This document shows positions 1 through 7,825 of a stretch of DNA of 64,000 bases, one piece after another. This stretch comes from Dyella sp. OK004 (GTDB taxonomy: Bacteria; Pseudomonadota; Gammaproteobacteria; Xanthomonadales; Rhodanobacteraceae), in contig NZ_FOZI01000003.1 in the NCBI RefSeq assembly GCF_900114495.1, positions 248,001 through 312,000 on the forward strand, given 5' to 3'. The position numbers were made by a program, and so were the translations under genes. Under the pieces are notes generated by a model that was not told where the DNA came from, ran no database searches, and was given only the letters and a program-made list of their open reading frames with translations. How positions within the stretch are numbered: the stretch's first letter is position 1; each line of letters opens with the position of its first letter.

Positions 1-92
1 AAGTTTACATGTCGATGGCGTCCCTATCGTTCGCATCCAGGTGCGGCACACCGTGCTCATAACGCGGCGTGCCGCGGGATGATCACAGGGCG

Positions 93-485
93 CTAAGGTC
101 GCACCAACGGCTCGTGACCGAGCGACTCGGCGTATTGACTGAGGAAGTAGATCGCGGCGAACAAGCCTTCGGTATGTAACGCACCGAGAGGCCACTGGCC
201 GGGTTCCGTTGGCATGCCATGCGCCTGCGTCTCGCGAAACGTTTCGCTGTTTGCAAGCAGGCAGGAAATCGTATTGATCGCCATGGCGATGCCGGTGTGC
301 TTGGCGGCCAGTCGTTGCCGCGGTTCCTCCGCCGTCTCCTCTAGAAAGAACGGATGGCCGAGGGGATTGGTGGGTTTGTCATCGGGGGGAACCGATGAGC
401 GTGCTCGTGCCGTATGATCGGGCGTAGCCACAATCAACTCTCCAATAGTTGGTTTGGTTAGCGGGTCGTATGGGTTGCCCCCCAT
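93..485 (-). CDS. hypothetical protein, 130 aa
   Basis: I do not recognise this protein. It is 130 residues, soluble, with no signal peptide or membrane segment. The first half is rich in Pro, Thr and Glu and looks disordered. The second half, from about residue 60, is predicted helical (AMAINTISCLLANSETF, then GLFAAIYFLSQYAESLG). The ATG at 485 is the only clear start, but no good ribosome binding site is visible, so start and reality are moderately sure. Overlapping plus-strand frames look like shadows. It lies in the accessory tract next to ssrA. Confidence 0.5.
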   Translation of the reverse strand: MGGNPYDPLTKPTIGELIVATPDHTARARSSVPPDDKPTNPLGHPFFLEETAEEPRQRLAAKHTGIAMAINTISCLLANSETFRETQAHGMPTEPGQWPLGALHTEGLFAAIYFLSQYAESLGHEPLVRP

Positions 486-844
486 GCGGTCCGCGCTTCT
501 TCACTGCATCGCTGCAATGGTCACCAACGTAGCCCTTCGAGAGACGGCGTTGGTGACCGGCCGAACTTAGCAGATGGTGGTGAGTAGGTATGTAGGTGTT
601 TGCCGCCTTGCTATAGCGGCTTTAATGTTCCGGCATGTAACTTGAGCGCTGAGTTTGATCGGTCATAGAAACCCGAATTGTTTCGCGACCACGGTCACTC
701 CTCTGGTTTCAGTTGGCATCGCACCCTTGACGTTTGGCCGAAGATGCGCCGGCGATGGTTGTACGGCGTGCGAGGAGGGCGGCTTGAAACTTGATAGTCA
801 TGGCTCCATGCCTTTTCCTACATCAACCAGCACGGAGCATGGCA
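486..844. other. gene-free stretch with an inverted repeat
   Basis: This 359-bp stretch holds no convincing gene; a 73-codon frame at 655-876 has no ribosome binding site and unnatural composition. It does hold a perfect 11-bp inverted repeat, GGTCACCAACG at 519-529 and CGTTGGTGACC at 548-558, with an 18-nt loop and no T-tract. The repeat could be a transcript end, a protein-binding dyad, or a recombination remnant. The stretch is the shared upstream region of two divergent small genes. Confidence 0.4.
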
Positions 845-1009
845 ATGGCGGCTACACCTTCAGAGATTACTCGTGACATTGTGATAGCTATGATTAACCG
901 TCAGAGCAGCAATATCGGAAGTGGCTTGCCCGATGAAGCAGCAGAGACGGTGGTCAAGGTATTTGAGGTCATCCACAAGAAGGTCCTGGAACGCTGGCAG
1001 AGTGAATGA
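845..1009 (+). CDS. small conserved-type protein, 54 aa
   Basis: This small helical protein is 54 residues long, with a core resembling EITRDIVIAMINRQ and a C-terminal FEVIHKKVLERWQ helix. I chose the ATG at 845 because GGAG at 834-837 lies 7 nt upstream. The in-frame ATG at 839 would be too close to it, and the TTG at 791 has no site. A rho-independent terminator follows at 1063-1087, which supports a real monocistronic gene. Short proteins of this look occur in beta- and gammaproteobacteria, but I know of no function. There is no membrane segment or zinc motif. Confidence 0.55.
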   Translation: MAATPSEITRDIVIAMINRQSSNIGSGLPDEAAETVVKVFEVIHKKVLERWQSE

Positions 1010-1062
1010 CGGCCGCTTGACGTCGTTTCAGCTCGCGTTCTAGCCATCATCGAACAAATTCG

Positions 1063-1087
1063 CCCGGCCGCTGAGCCGGGTGTTTTT
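1063..1087 (+). terminator. rho-independent terminator after the 54-aa gene
   Basis: A CCCGGC / GCCGGG 6-bp stem with a 6-nt loop is followed by TGTTTTT. It lies 54 nt after the stop of the small gene at 845-1009. Confidence 0.6.
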
Positions 1088-1369
1088 GTGAGCACGTCTA
1101 TGGTTGCTTTGCCGGACTCCATGGTTTGCACATGTCATGGCAACAGCCACGGGCGCGTGCTGGTCGCTGTAGGTCACCCTATCCGCATTCCACTCGTCGC
1201 GGATCAACGCGGCGGTGGTCATGTGCGACATGCTGTCCGGCCCGCGGTACGGCGTTTTTTTTGAATACCTCGACTGCAACGTTATTAGGCTCACATCGCT
1301 GGCACGGGCAACCACTGATCGCTTGATTTTTAGTCAATTGTTCCCCAGCGACAGTAACCTGACGGACTG
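1088..1369. other. gene-poor gap between the small gene and the STAND gene
   Basis: No supported gene is seen. A minus-strand frame at 1040-1315 (91 codons) overlaps the terminator and has no ribosome binding site or recognisable motif. The stretch is the 3' flank of the converging STAND-type gene. No clear terminator for that gene was found here. Confidence 0.3.
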
Positions 1370-3964
1370 CTAAGCCGGCCGGAGTGACGGCTCTGCCCTT
1401 TGCACGTCAATTGCCACCAAGCGATTCATGTAGTCGACGGAGGGGCGGAATTTTACGCCAATGCCGGTGGATCGATCCGACAAAAGGGCTTCGTCCGTGA
1501 TGCTCGAAACGTGAAAGAAGTACTCCTCACTATCACTGGTTCGGATAAATCCAAACTTTCCACTGCTGTGGAACCGCGCAAGGTAGCCCCGCTCCCAGAG
1601 ATCAAGTTCGCTGTTCTGGATCGAGCTATCCCTCGCGCACTGTTGCGTATGACACGTCTCGTCGATCCAGTTGAGGAGAGCTTCCGCCTTAGCGTAGGGC
1701 TGGGTTCCCGGAACCAGCTGGTTTCTAGCCTGGACGGCACTCCTTCTAATCCGTGTCAGCCTATCAAACATTTTTTGATCAGGATTCTGGATCTTTTCAA
1801 AATACTCGCGAAGCGATTCTAGCGAATCAATTGCCCGCATCGGCTCCTGATTGTTGGCCGAGGAGTCGGCTTTACGACACCGAATCTGAATTTGCAGATC
1901 GACAATTTTTGTTTGAACGCGCTCATGGCAGTTCGTCATGGTTGCAAGGGAGGCAAGGATCTCCTCCGCCCGATCAAATCGGCCTAAGTATAAGCAGCAT
2001 CGAGCGTATTCAAGTCTGGGTTCGGGATTCTCGGGCAACAGGTTCATAGCGATCTCAAGCTCGCGAGCTGCGTGATCCGCATCGTGCAGATCGCGTAAGA
2101 GGAACCCAGCAAACATAGTCCTCGCGTTGGCCGCCTTTGGCTCTGTCTCTATGGCGCGTTCGTAACTGTCGTACGCCTGACTCGCGTTACCAATCAGGGC
2201 ATTGATCCATCCTTCTACTCGGTAACACTCATAGAAGTCAGGTGAAAGGATCTTCGCCTTCTCGACGAGCTTCAATGACTCCTCGAAATCGCGATCTTTT
2301 GCCAGGCTAAGTGCATCGCGCAAATGCTTGGCGATCACCCAGTCACTTCTTCCACGCATATGTATTGTGTATGGGGATAGTGGATTCCGCTTGGCTGCAT
2401 TGAGCTGCTCTTCGCTTCCACTAATCAGTTTGTTCTTGAGTGAAAGAAGTTTGACCTGCAGCTCTTTTGCAGCAGGGTAGAACTTTGTTAGGTAGGCGCG
2501 AGCCAACTGAGATAGCTCATATCGGCTTTCATACGTGTTGCCAAGATGCGAGCTATTCATAAGGAACATATTGGTCCTCATCAGCTCTTGTACGGCTTTC
2601 AGAAGCTCGTCCTCATCCATCTCCGTAAGGTAGGAGAGTTCGGCGACCGTATAAGATCCTCCCAAGGCCAATAACGCACGGACGATGCTGCGGGCTTCAC
2701 TCGATATTTGGTCGAAAACGTTGGAAAGGCAAAATTTCAGGAACATCTTCTCGTCGGCGAGAACTTCCTCAGGTCGGCGTCCCATTTGAACAGCGGAAAC
2801 GAACCATTTGATGTGGAGCGGATTGTTCCTCATCCGCCGGCAGTAAGCCCCCACCTTGTCATTCGAAGTACTGGCAAGTCGCCCCGTACTTCTGACATCT
2901 GCGGTTGCACGAAGCAATTGAATTGCCTCGGCGTCAGTCAAACCCTCCAGCTTGACAGGAAATTCAAAGGCGCCAAGGCCCACTCGAGTGGTGATTAGTA
3001 TCTTGCTTCCGGCCGGCAAATCTTCGAGCACGTCACGAAGATGATGGTCTAGCACAGTTTCCAGGTTGTCGATGATTAGAAGAATTCTGAAGGTTCTAAG
3101 CAGCTCTTTGAGCTCGGCTATCGGGTCATGCGCTTCGCCGCCCAAGAACGCGACTGCGACTTCCATCAGGCCAAGAGACGAATTTATTGCGCCCTTGATT
3201 CGCGAGATCTCATTCGCGGTTAATTGAGTTGCCTTCGCCGTCACAAAAATGATCGCTTCGAACGGACAATCCTTCGAATCGAGAATTTCGTACGCAGCCT
3301 TCAAGGCGAGCGACGTTTTTCCAAGGCCCCCCTCGCCGACGACAGTAATCACTGGGTAGACGCCCAGGCATGCTCGAACGAGATTTGCGAGCGCCGTCTT
3401 TCTTCCTATGAATCCGGTTTCGTCAAAGTCCGGCAGAGGCAAGTTATGCAGTATCTTGGTCGGCTCGTTGTACGCGGGGATCTTGAGCCTTAAAACTTGT
3501 TCTGGGCTGCCCTCCAGTTCTGACACCATCTTTTCCAAGTTGGGCCAGAATTGTTTCTCGCGAAGTAGGTTCTCTGCCATTTCCGAAGTACGCGCAAGGT
3601 CATCGAACTCCAACGGTCGCGCATGCATGACTCTATTTCTGGTAGCGATGAGCCGCTCAAAGGAGCCATTCAATCCCTTAGCCTGATCATTGAGGCGCTC
3701 AGGGAGCACCTTATCGTGGCGTCGCAGCAGAGAGTAAAGGTCTCCAAAATCGGTGAACTCAAGTAGGTCAGCAGGCTTGAGTTCTTCGCCGATTTCCGAT
3801 GGCTCGAACCCAGAGCGAGCCAGAATCGTATTCAGGAGATCATTTCCAAATAGCTCCCGAGACGATATTGCTGGCGCGGCAAATCGAGCCAGACTGTCAC
3901 GCATATCGAGTTCGACAGATGAGATGAGTGCGTAAAGCGTAAGACGCGATAGGCTCGCAGCCAT
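1370..3964 (-). CDS. HEPN-STAND ATPase-TPR-cold-shock fusion protein (putative defence protein)
   Basis: This 864-residue cytoplasmic protein has four parts. Residues 1-150 are helical and HEPN-like, with RNRVMH at 109-114 fitting the Rx4H RNase motif. Residues 185-500 form a STAND/NB-ARC ATPase: Walker A GEGGLGKT at 210-217, Walker B ILLIID ending at D299, a GSKILITTR sensor at 319-327, an NPL motif near 381, and a winged-helix end near 482-491. Residues 540-700 are TPR-like. Residues 791-856 are a cold-shock domain with RNP1-like GKFGFI (802-807) and RNP2-like YFFHVSSI (815-822). AGGGAG lies 10 nt before the ATG. Base composition is AT-richer than its neighbours, which suggests transfer. 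STAND proteins are often phage sensors and HEPN domains often RNases; an infection-triggered RNase is my inference. Confidence 0.85.
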   Translation of the reverse strand: MAASLSRLTLYALISSVELDMRDSLARFAAPAISSRELFGNDLLNTILARSGFEPSEIGEELKPADLLEFTDFGDLYSLLRRHDKVLPERLNDQAKGLNGSFERLIATRNRVMHARPLEFDDLARTSEMAENLLREKQFWPNLEKMVSELEGSPEQVLRLKIPAYNEPTKILHNLPLPDFDETGFIGRKTALANLVRACLGVYPVITVVGEGGLGKTSLALKAAYEILDSKDCPFEAIIFVTAKATQLTANEISRIKGAINSSLGLMEVAVAFLGGEAHDPIAELKELLRTFRILLIIDNLETVLDHHLRDVLEDLPAGSKILITTRVGLGAFEFPVKLEGLTDAEAIQLLRATADVRSTGRLASTSNDKVGAYCRRMRNNPLHIKWFVSAVQMGRRPEEVLADEKMFLKFCLSNVFDQISSEARSIVRALLALGGSYTVAELSYLTEMDEDELLKAVQELMRTNMFLMNSSHLGNTYESRYELSQLARAYLTKFYPAAKELQVKLLSLKNKLISGSEEQLNAAKRNPLSPYTIHMRGRSDWVIAKHLRDALSLAKDRDFEESLKLVEKAKILSPDFYECYRVEGWINALIGNASQAYDSYERAIETEPKAANARTMFAGFLLRDLHDADHAARELEIAMNLLPENPEPRLEYARCCLYLGRFDRAEEILASLATMTNCHERVQTKIVDLQIQIRCRKADSSANNQEPMRAIDSLESLREYFEKIQNPDQKMFDRLTRIRRSAVQARNQLVPGTQPYAKAEALLNWIDETCHTQQCARDSSIQNSELDLWERGYLARFHSSGKFGFIRTSDSEEYFFHVSSITDEALLSDRSTGIGVKFRPSVDYMNRLVAIDVQRAEPSLRPA

Positions 3965-4251
3965 TGATCAAGCTCCCTGTTCTTGGCTTATCTTGCTCAG
4001 AGGCAAAGTCTGACCGATGCCCCTCCCCCAAGAGGTTAGATGCGCATCTACGACCAACAGTCGTACGTGCTCCGCCCCCGACGTGACGCTGAGTGTCCAC
4101 ACAATCCGAGCGTAGGCTACCGAAGGAACACTGAGCACGACAATGAAGCTTTGAGTAGACGCCTTCCACTGTTGCTCCTCTGGCCGCTTTCCGGAGGGGC
4201 CAAAAACGGGCTCAGATTCGGTTTTTTGAATATCCTGCTTCCATGCAAACA
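3965..4251 (-). other. gap between ssrA terminator and STAND gene, with a doubtful 94-codon frame
   Basis: A minus-strand frame at 3968-4252 (TTG start inside the ssrA terminator) ends 3 nt before the STAND ATG and covers its ribosome binding site. That could mean coupled translation. It has no recognisable motif and no ribosome binding site of its own, so I do not call it a gene. A second frame at 3897-4169 runs into the STAND gene and is rejected. The stretch presumably carries the STAND promoter. Confidence 0.3.
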
Positions 4252-4287
4252 AAAAAAGCCCGGCGATCTCTCGCCGGGCTTTTTCGT
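4252..4287 (-). terminator. rho-independent terminator of ssrA
   Basis: Read on the minus strand, AAGCCCGGCGA pairs with TCGCCGGGCTT around a short loop, followed by TTTTTTTG. It starts a few bases after the CCA end of tmRNA. The A-run on the other side would also let it act on the plus strand. Confidence 0.85.
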
Positions 4288-4290
4288 TAT

Positions 4291-4642
<352 letters not shown>

Positions 4643-4667
4643 GGGGAAAAGATTGCTGGAACGCGTC

Positions 4668-4697
4668 AGTATATGGAGCCGCGGTGGTCTATATCAA
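4668..4697 (-). promoter_or_regulatory. sigma-70-type promoter of ssrA
   Basis: On the minus strand, TTGATA (-35, 4692-4697) is separated by 18 nt from TATACT (-10, 4668-4673). Initiation would lie roughly 20 nt upstream of the mature 5' end, which fits a short leader removed by RNase P. Confidence 0.7.
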
Positions 4698-4761
4698 GCT
4701 TGCGTGGCGGATGGAATCAGCATTTATCGTTGGCGTATGTCGTTAACCACAGGGGTGAGAC

Positions 4762-5217
4762 ATGGCAAGGGTTCGTTTGGCTGGCCAAGGGGACGCGGGC
4801 TTACTCACGGAGCTGCGTTGCGCCTTTCTTGAAGAGATGGGGCAAAGTTTGCCGGACGGTTTCGCGGACCGTCTGCGTGCGTGGATTGAAGAGGCCATCG
4901 CGACGGAGCATCTGTACGCGTGGCTGGCTGAGCAGGAAGGGCGGGTCGTGGGCAGCGCGGCCGTCAATCCCTTTCCGCATTTGCCTTCAGCGAACTACCC
5001 GACCGGACGGGGCTGGTATTTGTTGAACGTTTTTGTGAAGCCAAAGCACCGGGGTGAAGGCGTCGGGGCCGGGCTTATCGCGGCGGTCGGCTCGGCCGCG
5101 CGAGAGCAGGGCGTGGACACGGTGACGCTGCGCGCCGCACCCGGGGCGCGCGGTTTGTATGAGCGCGCGGGCTTTAGTGCTTTGCCGGATGACGCGATGA
5201 GCATGTCGCTCGTTTGA
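4762..5217 (+). CDS. GNAT-family N-acetyltransferase
   Basis: This 151-residue single-domain GNAT enzyme transfers an acetyl group from acetyl-CoA to an unknown amine. The core strand ends in LLNVFVKPKHRGEGVGAGLI, which holds the acetyl-CoA pyrophosphate loop R-G-E-G-V-G. It is followed by a GARGLYERAGF motif typical of the C-terminal alpha4/beta7 region. The ATG at 4762 follows AGGGGTGAGAC, a good ribosome binding site. It lies alone between ssrA and smpB on the opposite strand, separating two genes that act together. The substrate cannot be told from the sequence. Confidence 0.85.
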   Translation: MARVRLAGQGDAGLLTELRCAFLEEMGQSLPDGFADRLRAWIEEAIATEHLYAWLAEQEGRVVGSAAVNPFPHLPSANYPTGRGWYLLNVFVKPKHRGEGVGAGLIAAVGSAAREQGVDTVTLRAAPGARGLYERAGFSALPDDAMSMSLV

Positions 5218-5238
5218 GCGACATGGAAAACCCTGGAC

Positions 5239-5730
5239 TCAGGCGAGGCGGTTGTGCGCGCGCATGGTGCGCTGCTTCTCGCGCTGCCAGTCGCGTTCCT
5301 TCTCGGTGTCGCGCTTGTCGTGTGCCTGCTTGCCGCGAGCCAGGCCGATCTCGACCTTGACCTTGTTGCCTTTCCAGTACATCGCGATGGGCACCAAGGT
5401 GTAGCCCTTGCGCTCGACCGCGCCGATCAATTGATCAATTTCATCCCGGTGCAGCAGCAGTTTGCGCGTACGGCGGTCTTCCGCAATGACGTGCGTGGAT
5501 GCGCTGATGAGTGGCGGGATAGAAGTACCGATCAGATAGAGCTCGTTCTTCAGGACAATGGCGTAGCCGTCGCCGAAGTTGATACGCCCGGCACGCAGTG
5601 CCTTCAGCTCCCAGCCCTGCAACGCGATGCCGGCTTCGTAGCGCTGATCGATGTGGTACTCGTGGCGGGCGCGCTTGTTGAGCGCGATGGTGCCGCCACC
5701 CTTGTTGTCTTTGTCCTTAGCCTTGGCCAT
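5239..5730 (-). CDS. smpB: SsrA-binding protein SmpB
   Basis: SmpB is the tmRNA partner that binds the tRNA-like domain and places it in the empty A site of a stalled ribosome. The 163-residue protein starts [12 protein letters not shown] and carries the family core ([29 protein letters not shown]-type [27 protein letters not shown]). A basic C-terminal tail ([25 protein letters not shown]) folds in the mRNA channel. The frame is open far upstream to 6036, but ATG 5730 gives the family length, and the extra part overlaps ratA. It is divergent from ratA. Confidence 0.97.
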   Translation of the reverse strand: MAKAKDKDNKGGGTIALNKRARHEYHIDQRYEAGIALQGWELKALRAGRINFGDGYAIVLKNELYLIGTSIPPLISASTHVIAEDRRTRKLLLHRDEIDQLIGAVERKGYTLVPIAMYWKGNKVKVEIGLARGKQAHDKRDTEKERDWQREKQRTMRAHNRLA

Positions 5731-5811
5731 GTCCGCTAAACTTCGGGCTGCTTGCCCTGCTGTTGACCCGGCTGCATAGGCCGGACCCTGAGTGATGTTG
5801 ATGAGGCTGAC

Positions 5812-6243
5812 GTGATCGAGATCCGCCGCAGCGCGCTGGTGAAGTATTCCCCGGCGCAAATGTTCGACCTGGTCAATGCGGTCGAAGCATACCCAAAGCG
5901 TTTCCCCTGGTGTGCCGGCGCCGATGTGCTCGAGCGTGGAGACAACATGCTGGTGGCGCGGTTGGATCTCAAGTTTGCCGGATTCCGCCAGAGTTTCACT
6001 ACCCGCAATACCACTGAGCCTCCGCATCGCCTGCAAATGAGCCTGGTCGACGGGCCGTTCCGGAGCCTGGAGGGTGTGTGGGACTTCACGGCGCTAGGCG
6101 ATAGTGGCTGCAAGATCGCTTTTGCGCTCGACTTCGACTATGCCGGCAAGCTGGGTGGCACTGCCTTGAAACTGGGCTTTCAGGGCTTGGCCAGCCGCAT
6201 GGTGGAGGATTTCTGCCGCGAGGCGGAGCGCACTTATGGTTGA
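5812..6243 (+). CDS. ratA: RatA-type START-domain protein
   Basis: This 143-residue SRPBCC/START-like protein is of the RatA (YfjG, COG2867, CoQ10-like) family. It begins [34 protein letters not shown], the family signature, and continues through an amphipathic cavity to a C-terminal helix ([19 protein letters not shown]). In E. coli RatA was reported to bind 50S subunits and block subunit joining, and related proteins bind ubiquinone; which role applies here is open. The start is GTG 5812, with GAGG a few bases upstream. The next gene starts inside its last codons, so the pair is co-translated. Confidence 0.92.
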   Translation: MIEIRRSALVKYSPAQMFDLVNAVEAYPKRFPWCAGADVLERGDNMLVARLDLKFAGFRQSFTTRNTTEPPHRLQMSLVDGPFRSLEGVWDFTALGDSGCKIAFALDFDYAGKLGGTALKLGFQGLASRMVEDFCREAERTYG

Positions 6244-6517
6244 GCGCATCGCCATCGAGGTGGTTTACGCCGAACCCGGGCGCCAGTGGCTGCACCAAGT
6301 CTCGCTGCCTGCCGGCAGCACGGTGATGCAGGCCATCGAAGCTTCGGGTATCGCGGCCGCGGTGCAGGGCTTGCAGATCGACCCGGCGCGACTCGGTGTG
6401 TTTTCGCGAAAAGCAGGGCCGGACGATGTACTCAGCAATGGCGACCGCGTGGAGATCTACCGGCCGCTCACGCTTGATCCGAAAGAGGCGCGCCGGCGGC
6501 GCGCGCATGAAAGCTGA
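6236..6517 (+). CDS. ratB: RnfH/RatB family ubiquitin-like protein
   Basis: This is a small beta-grasp protein of 93 residues, RnfH family (YfjF, RatB). It shows VYAEPGRQWLHQVSLPAGSTVMQAIEASG and ends with a GDRVEIYRPLTLDPKEARRRRA stretch typical of the family. It overlaps ratA by 8 nt, the conserved ratA-ratB arrangement next to smpB. Its biochemical role is not settled; the RatAB pair is named as a toxin-antitoxin system but RatB is not a proven antitoxin. The gene converges on bamE with a 9-nt gap. Confidence 0.9.
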   Translation: MVERIAIEVVYAEPGRQWLHQVSLPAGSTVMQAIEASGIAAAVQGLQIDPARLGVFSRKAGPDDVLSNGDRVEIYRPLTLDPKEARRRRAHES

Positions 6518-6526
6518 GAGCGGCGA

Positions 6527-6964
6527 TTACTTGCCGTCGTTGTCCTTCTTCTCTTCTTCCGGCGTCTTGGTCTTGTCGCCCGACGTCTCGTCCACCGGGT
6601 AGCCGGCGCGGAACTTCTTCTGCTGCTCGACCAGCTTCTTGGCGTCTTCCGCGAAGAAATCGCCTTCGGTGCGCACCAGCGTGTCGTTGTTGAAGGCGAG
6701 GCTCAAGGTGCGAACCTTGATCGGACCGCCGCGATGCTGCTGGGTGGAGACGTAGTCCCAACGGCTCTGGTCAAACGGCGTCGCCACTGAGGGCGAGCCC
6801 ATCAACACCAGGACCTGGCGCTTGGTCATGCCGGGCTTGAGCTGCTCCACATTCTTCTTGTCGAGCAGGTTGCCCTGCTGCACGTCGGGGGTGTAGATGA
6901 GTCGGCAGCTGGCCAGCGAAAGGCCAAGCAAGGCGAAACCCAGCGTGCGAATCAACTTGTGCAT
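6527..6964 (-). CDS. bamE: outer membrane protein assembly factor BamE (lipoprotein)
   Basis: BamE (SmpA/OmlA) is a lipoprotein of the BAM complex, which inserts beta-barrel proteins in the outer membrane. The 145-residue precursor has a signal peptide with lipobox LASC (Cys20). The BamE fold follows: NLLDKKNVEQLKPGMTKRQV, then VLMGSPSVATPFDQSRWDYV. The C-terminus from about residue 120 is a charged, Lys/Glu-rich tail, longer than in E. coli. It is divergent from fur, the order usual in this group. Confidence 0.95.
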   Translation of the reverse strand: MHKLIRTLGFALLGLSLASCRLIYTPDVQQGNLLDKKNVEQLKPGMTKRQVLVLMGSPSVATPFDQSRWDYVSTQQHRGGPIKVRTLSLAFNNDTLVRTEGDFFAEDAKKLVEQQKKFRAGYPVDETSGDKTKTPEEEKKDNDGK

Positions 6965-7042
6965 GCGTGTTGCGTCCGGATCGTGAAGGTGTCGGATGAT
7001 ACACTAACGGCTTGGCGGGACTGAGCGAGCCGGGAGTGAGCT

Positions 7043-7459
7043 ATGGAACAGGAAACCAAGGAACTGCGCAAAGCCGGGCTGAAGGTCACGCACCCCCGCA
7101 TGCGCATCCTGCAGATCCTTGAGGAGGAGGAGGTCCATCACCTCACCGCCGAGGACATCTACAAGAAACTGCTTGACCACCAGGAAGACATCGGCCTGGC
7201 CACGGTCTACCGGGTACTCACCCAGTTCGAGGCCGCCGGCATCGTGGTCAAGCACAATTTCGAAGGCGGCCAGGCCGTCTACGAACTCGACCGCGGCAAG
7301 CATCATGACCACATGATCGATGTGGACAGCGGAAAAGTGATCGAGTTCGTCAGCGAAGAGATCGAGCGCCTCCAGCAGGAAGTCGCGGCCAAGCACGGCT
7401 ACGTGATCGAGGATCACAGCCTGGTGCTCTACGTGCGGCCCAAGTCGCGCTCTAAATAA
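7043..7459 (+). CDS. fur: ferric uptake regulator Fur
   Basis: Fur is the Fe2+-dependent repressor of iron-uptake genes. The 138-residue protein has the N-terminal winged helix (KVTHPRMRILQILE, LATVYRVLTQFEAAG) and the metal-binding HHDHMI dimerisation domain. The two Cys that follow this motif in E. coli are absent (IDVDSGKV), as in Pseudomonas-type Fur, so a structural CXXC zinc site there is not expected. GGGAG lies 6 nt before the ATG. It is divergent from bamE, with about 80 bp of shared promoter region, and a terminator follows at 7482. Confidence 0.96.
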   Translation: MEQETKELRKAGLKVTHPRMRILQILEEEEVHHLTAEDIYKKLLDHQEDIGLATVYRVLTQFEAAGIVVKHNFEGGQAVYELDRGKHHDHMIDVDSGKVIEFVSEEIERLQQEVAAKHGYVIEDHSLVLYVRPKSRSK

Positions 7460-7481
7460 GGCAGGGACGATCCATGGAGAG

Positions 7482-7510
7482 GCCGGTGGCGGCAGCCATC
7501 GGCTTTTTTT
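7482..7510 (+). terminator. rho-independent terminator of fur
   Basis: GCCGGTGGC and GCCATCGGC form a 9-bp stem (one G-T pair) with a GGCA loop, followed by seven T. Confidence 0.9.
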
Positions 7511-7568
7511 GTTGCCGGACGGCTGGCAGGGCAGGTCGGCGGCGGCATCGGCAAAAACACACGCCCAT

Positions 7569-7607
7569 AAAAAAAGCCGCGGATGGACTCCTGTCCACCC
7601 GGCGGCT
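7569..7607 (-). terminator. strong rho-independent terminator
   Basis: On the minus strand, a 14-bp stem with one bulged base (AGCCGC / GCGGCT plus GGGTGGAC / GTCCATCC) and AGGA loop is followed by seven T. It ends either the kinase transcript or the candidate small RNA. Confidence 0.85.
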
Positions 7608-7760
7608 GACCGTTACCGATTGGTTTCCTGACGGGGCGAGTTGCTCGCAGTGTCAGGCTTTACCACCGGTATCGGCGGAACGGCATCCTGCCGTTCTTCA
7701 TGCCCACCGTCCCCACGGTTGGCATGGCTCACCATCTTGCGATGGTGGCTCCCCCACATC
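7569..7760 (-). ncRNA. candidate structured small RNA with GGA loops (CsrB/RsmZ-like?)
   Basis: Read on the minus strand, this gene-free stretch forms a row of strong hairpins. They are CACCATC-GCAA-GATGGTG (7730-7747), ATGCCaACCGT-GGGG-ACGGTgGGCAT (7700-7725), GAACGGC-AGGAT-GCCGTTC (7678-7696), a two-part CCTGAC...GTCAGG stem with GCGAG-CAA-CTCGC (7627-7657), and a terminator stem with AGGA in its loop (7575-7607). Two GGA motifs sit in loops with flanks (CAGGATG, ACAGGAGT) close to the CsrA/RsmA consensus. It could be a free sRNA or a 3' UTR of the histidine kinase gene. I found no match to 6S, RNase P or SRP RNA. The 5' end is not defined. Confidence 0.5.
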
Positions 7761-7825
7761 GATGGGAAGGATGCTAACGAACCGTTCACATCGGTGGTAT
7801 CGGAATATTTCCTATGCCGGGGAAC

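Noticed and set aside
3968-4252. 94-codon minus-strand frame just before the STAND gene
   Set aside because: TTG start inside the ssrA terminator, no ribosome binding site, no motif; kept only as a note in the gap entry.
1-4290. Direct repeat of the ssrA 3' end (att site) or integrase gene
   Set aside because: Looked for and not found inside the window.
5731-6036. Longer start for SmpB
   Set aside because: The added residues overlap ratA on the other strand and are absent from the family.
7569-7800. 6S RNA, RNase P RNA or 4.5S RNA
   Set aside because: The conserved sequence blocks of those RNAs are not present; hairpin layout differs.
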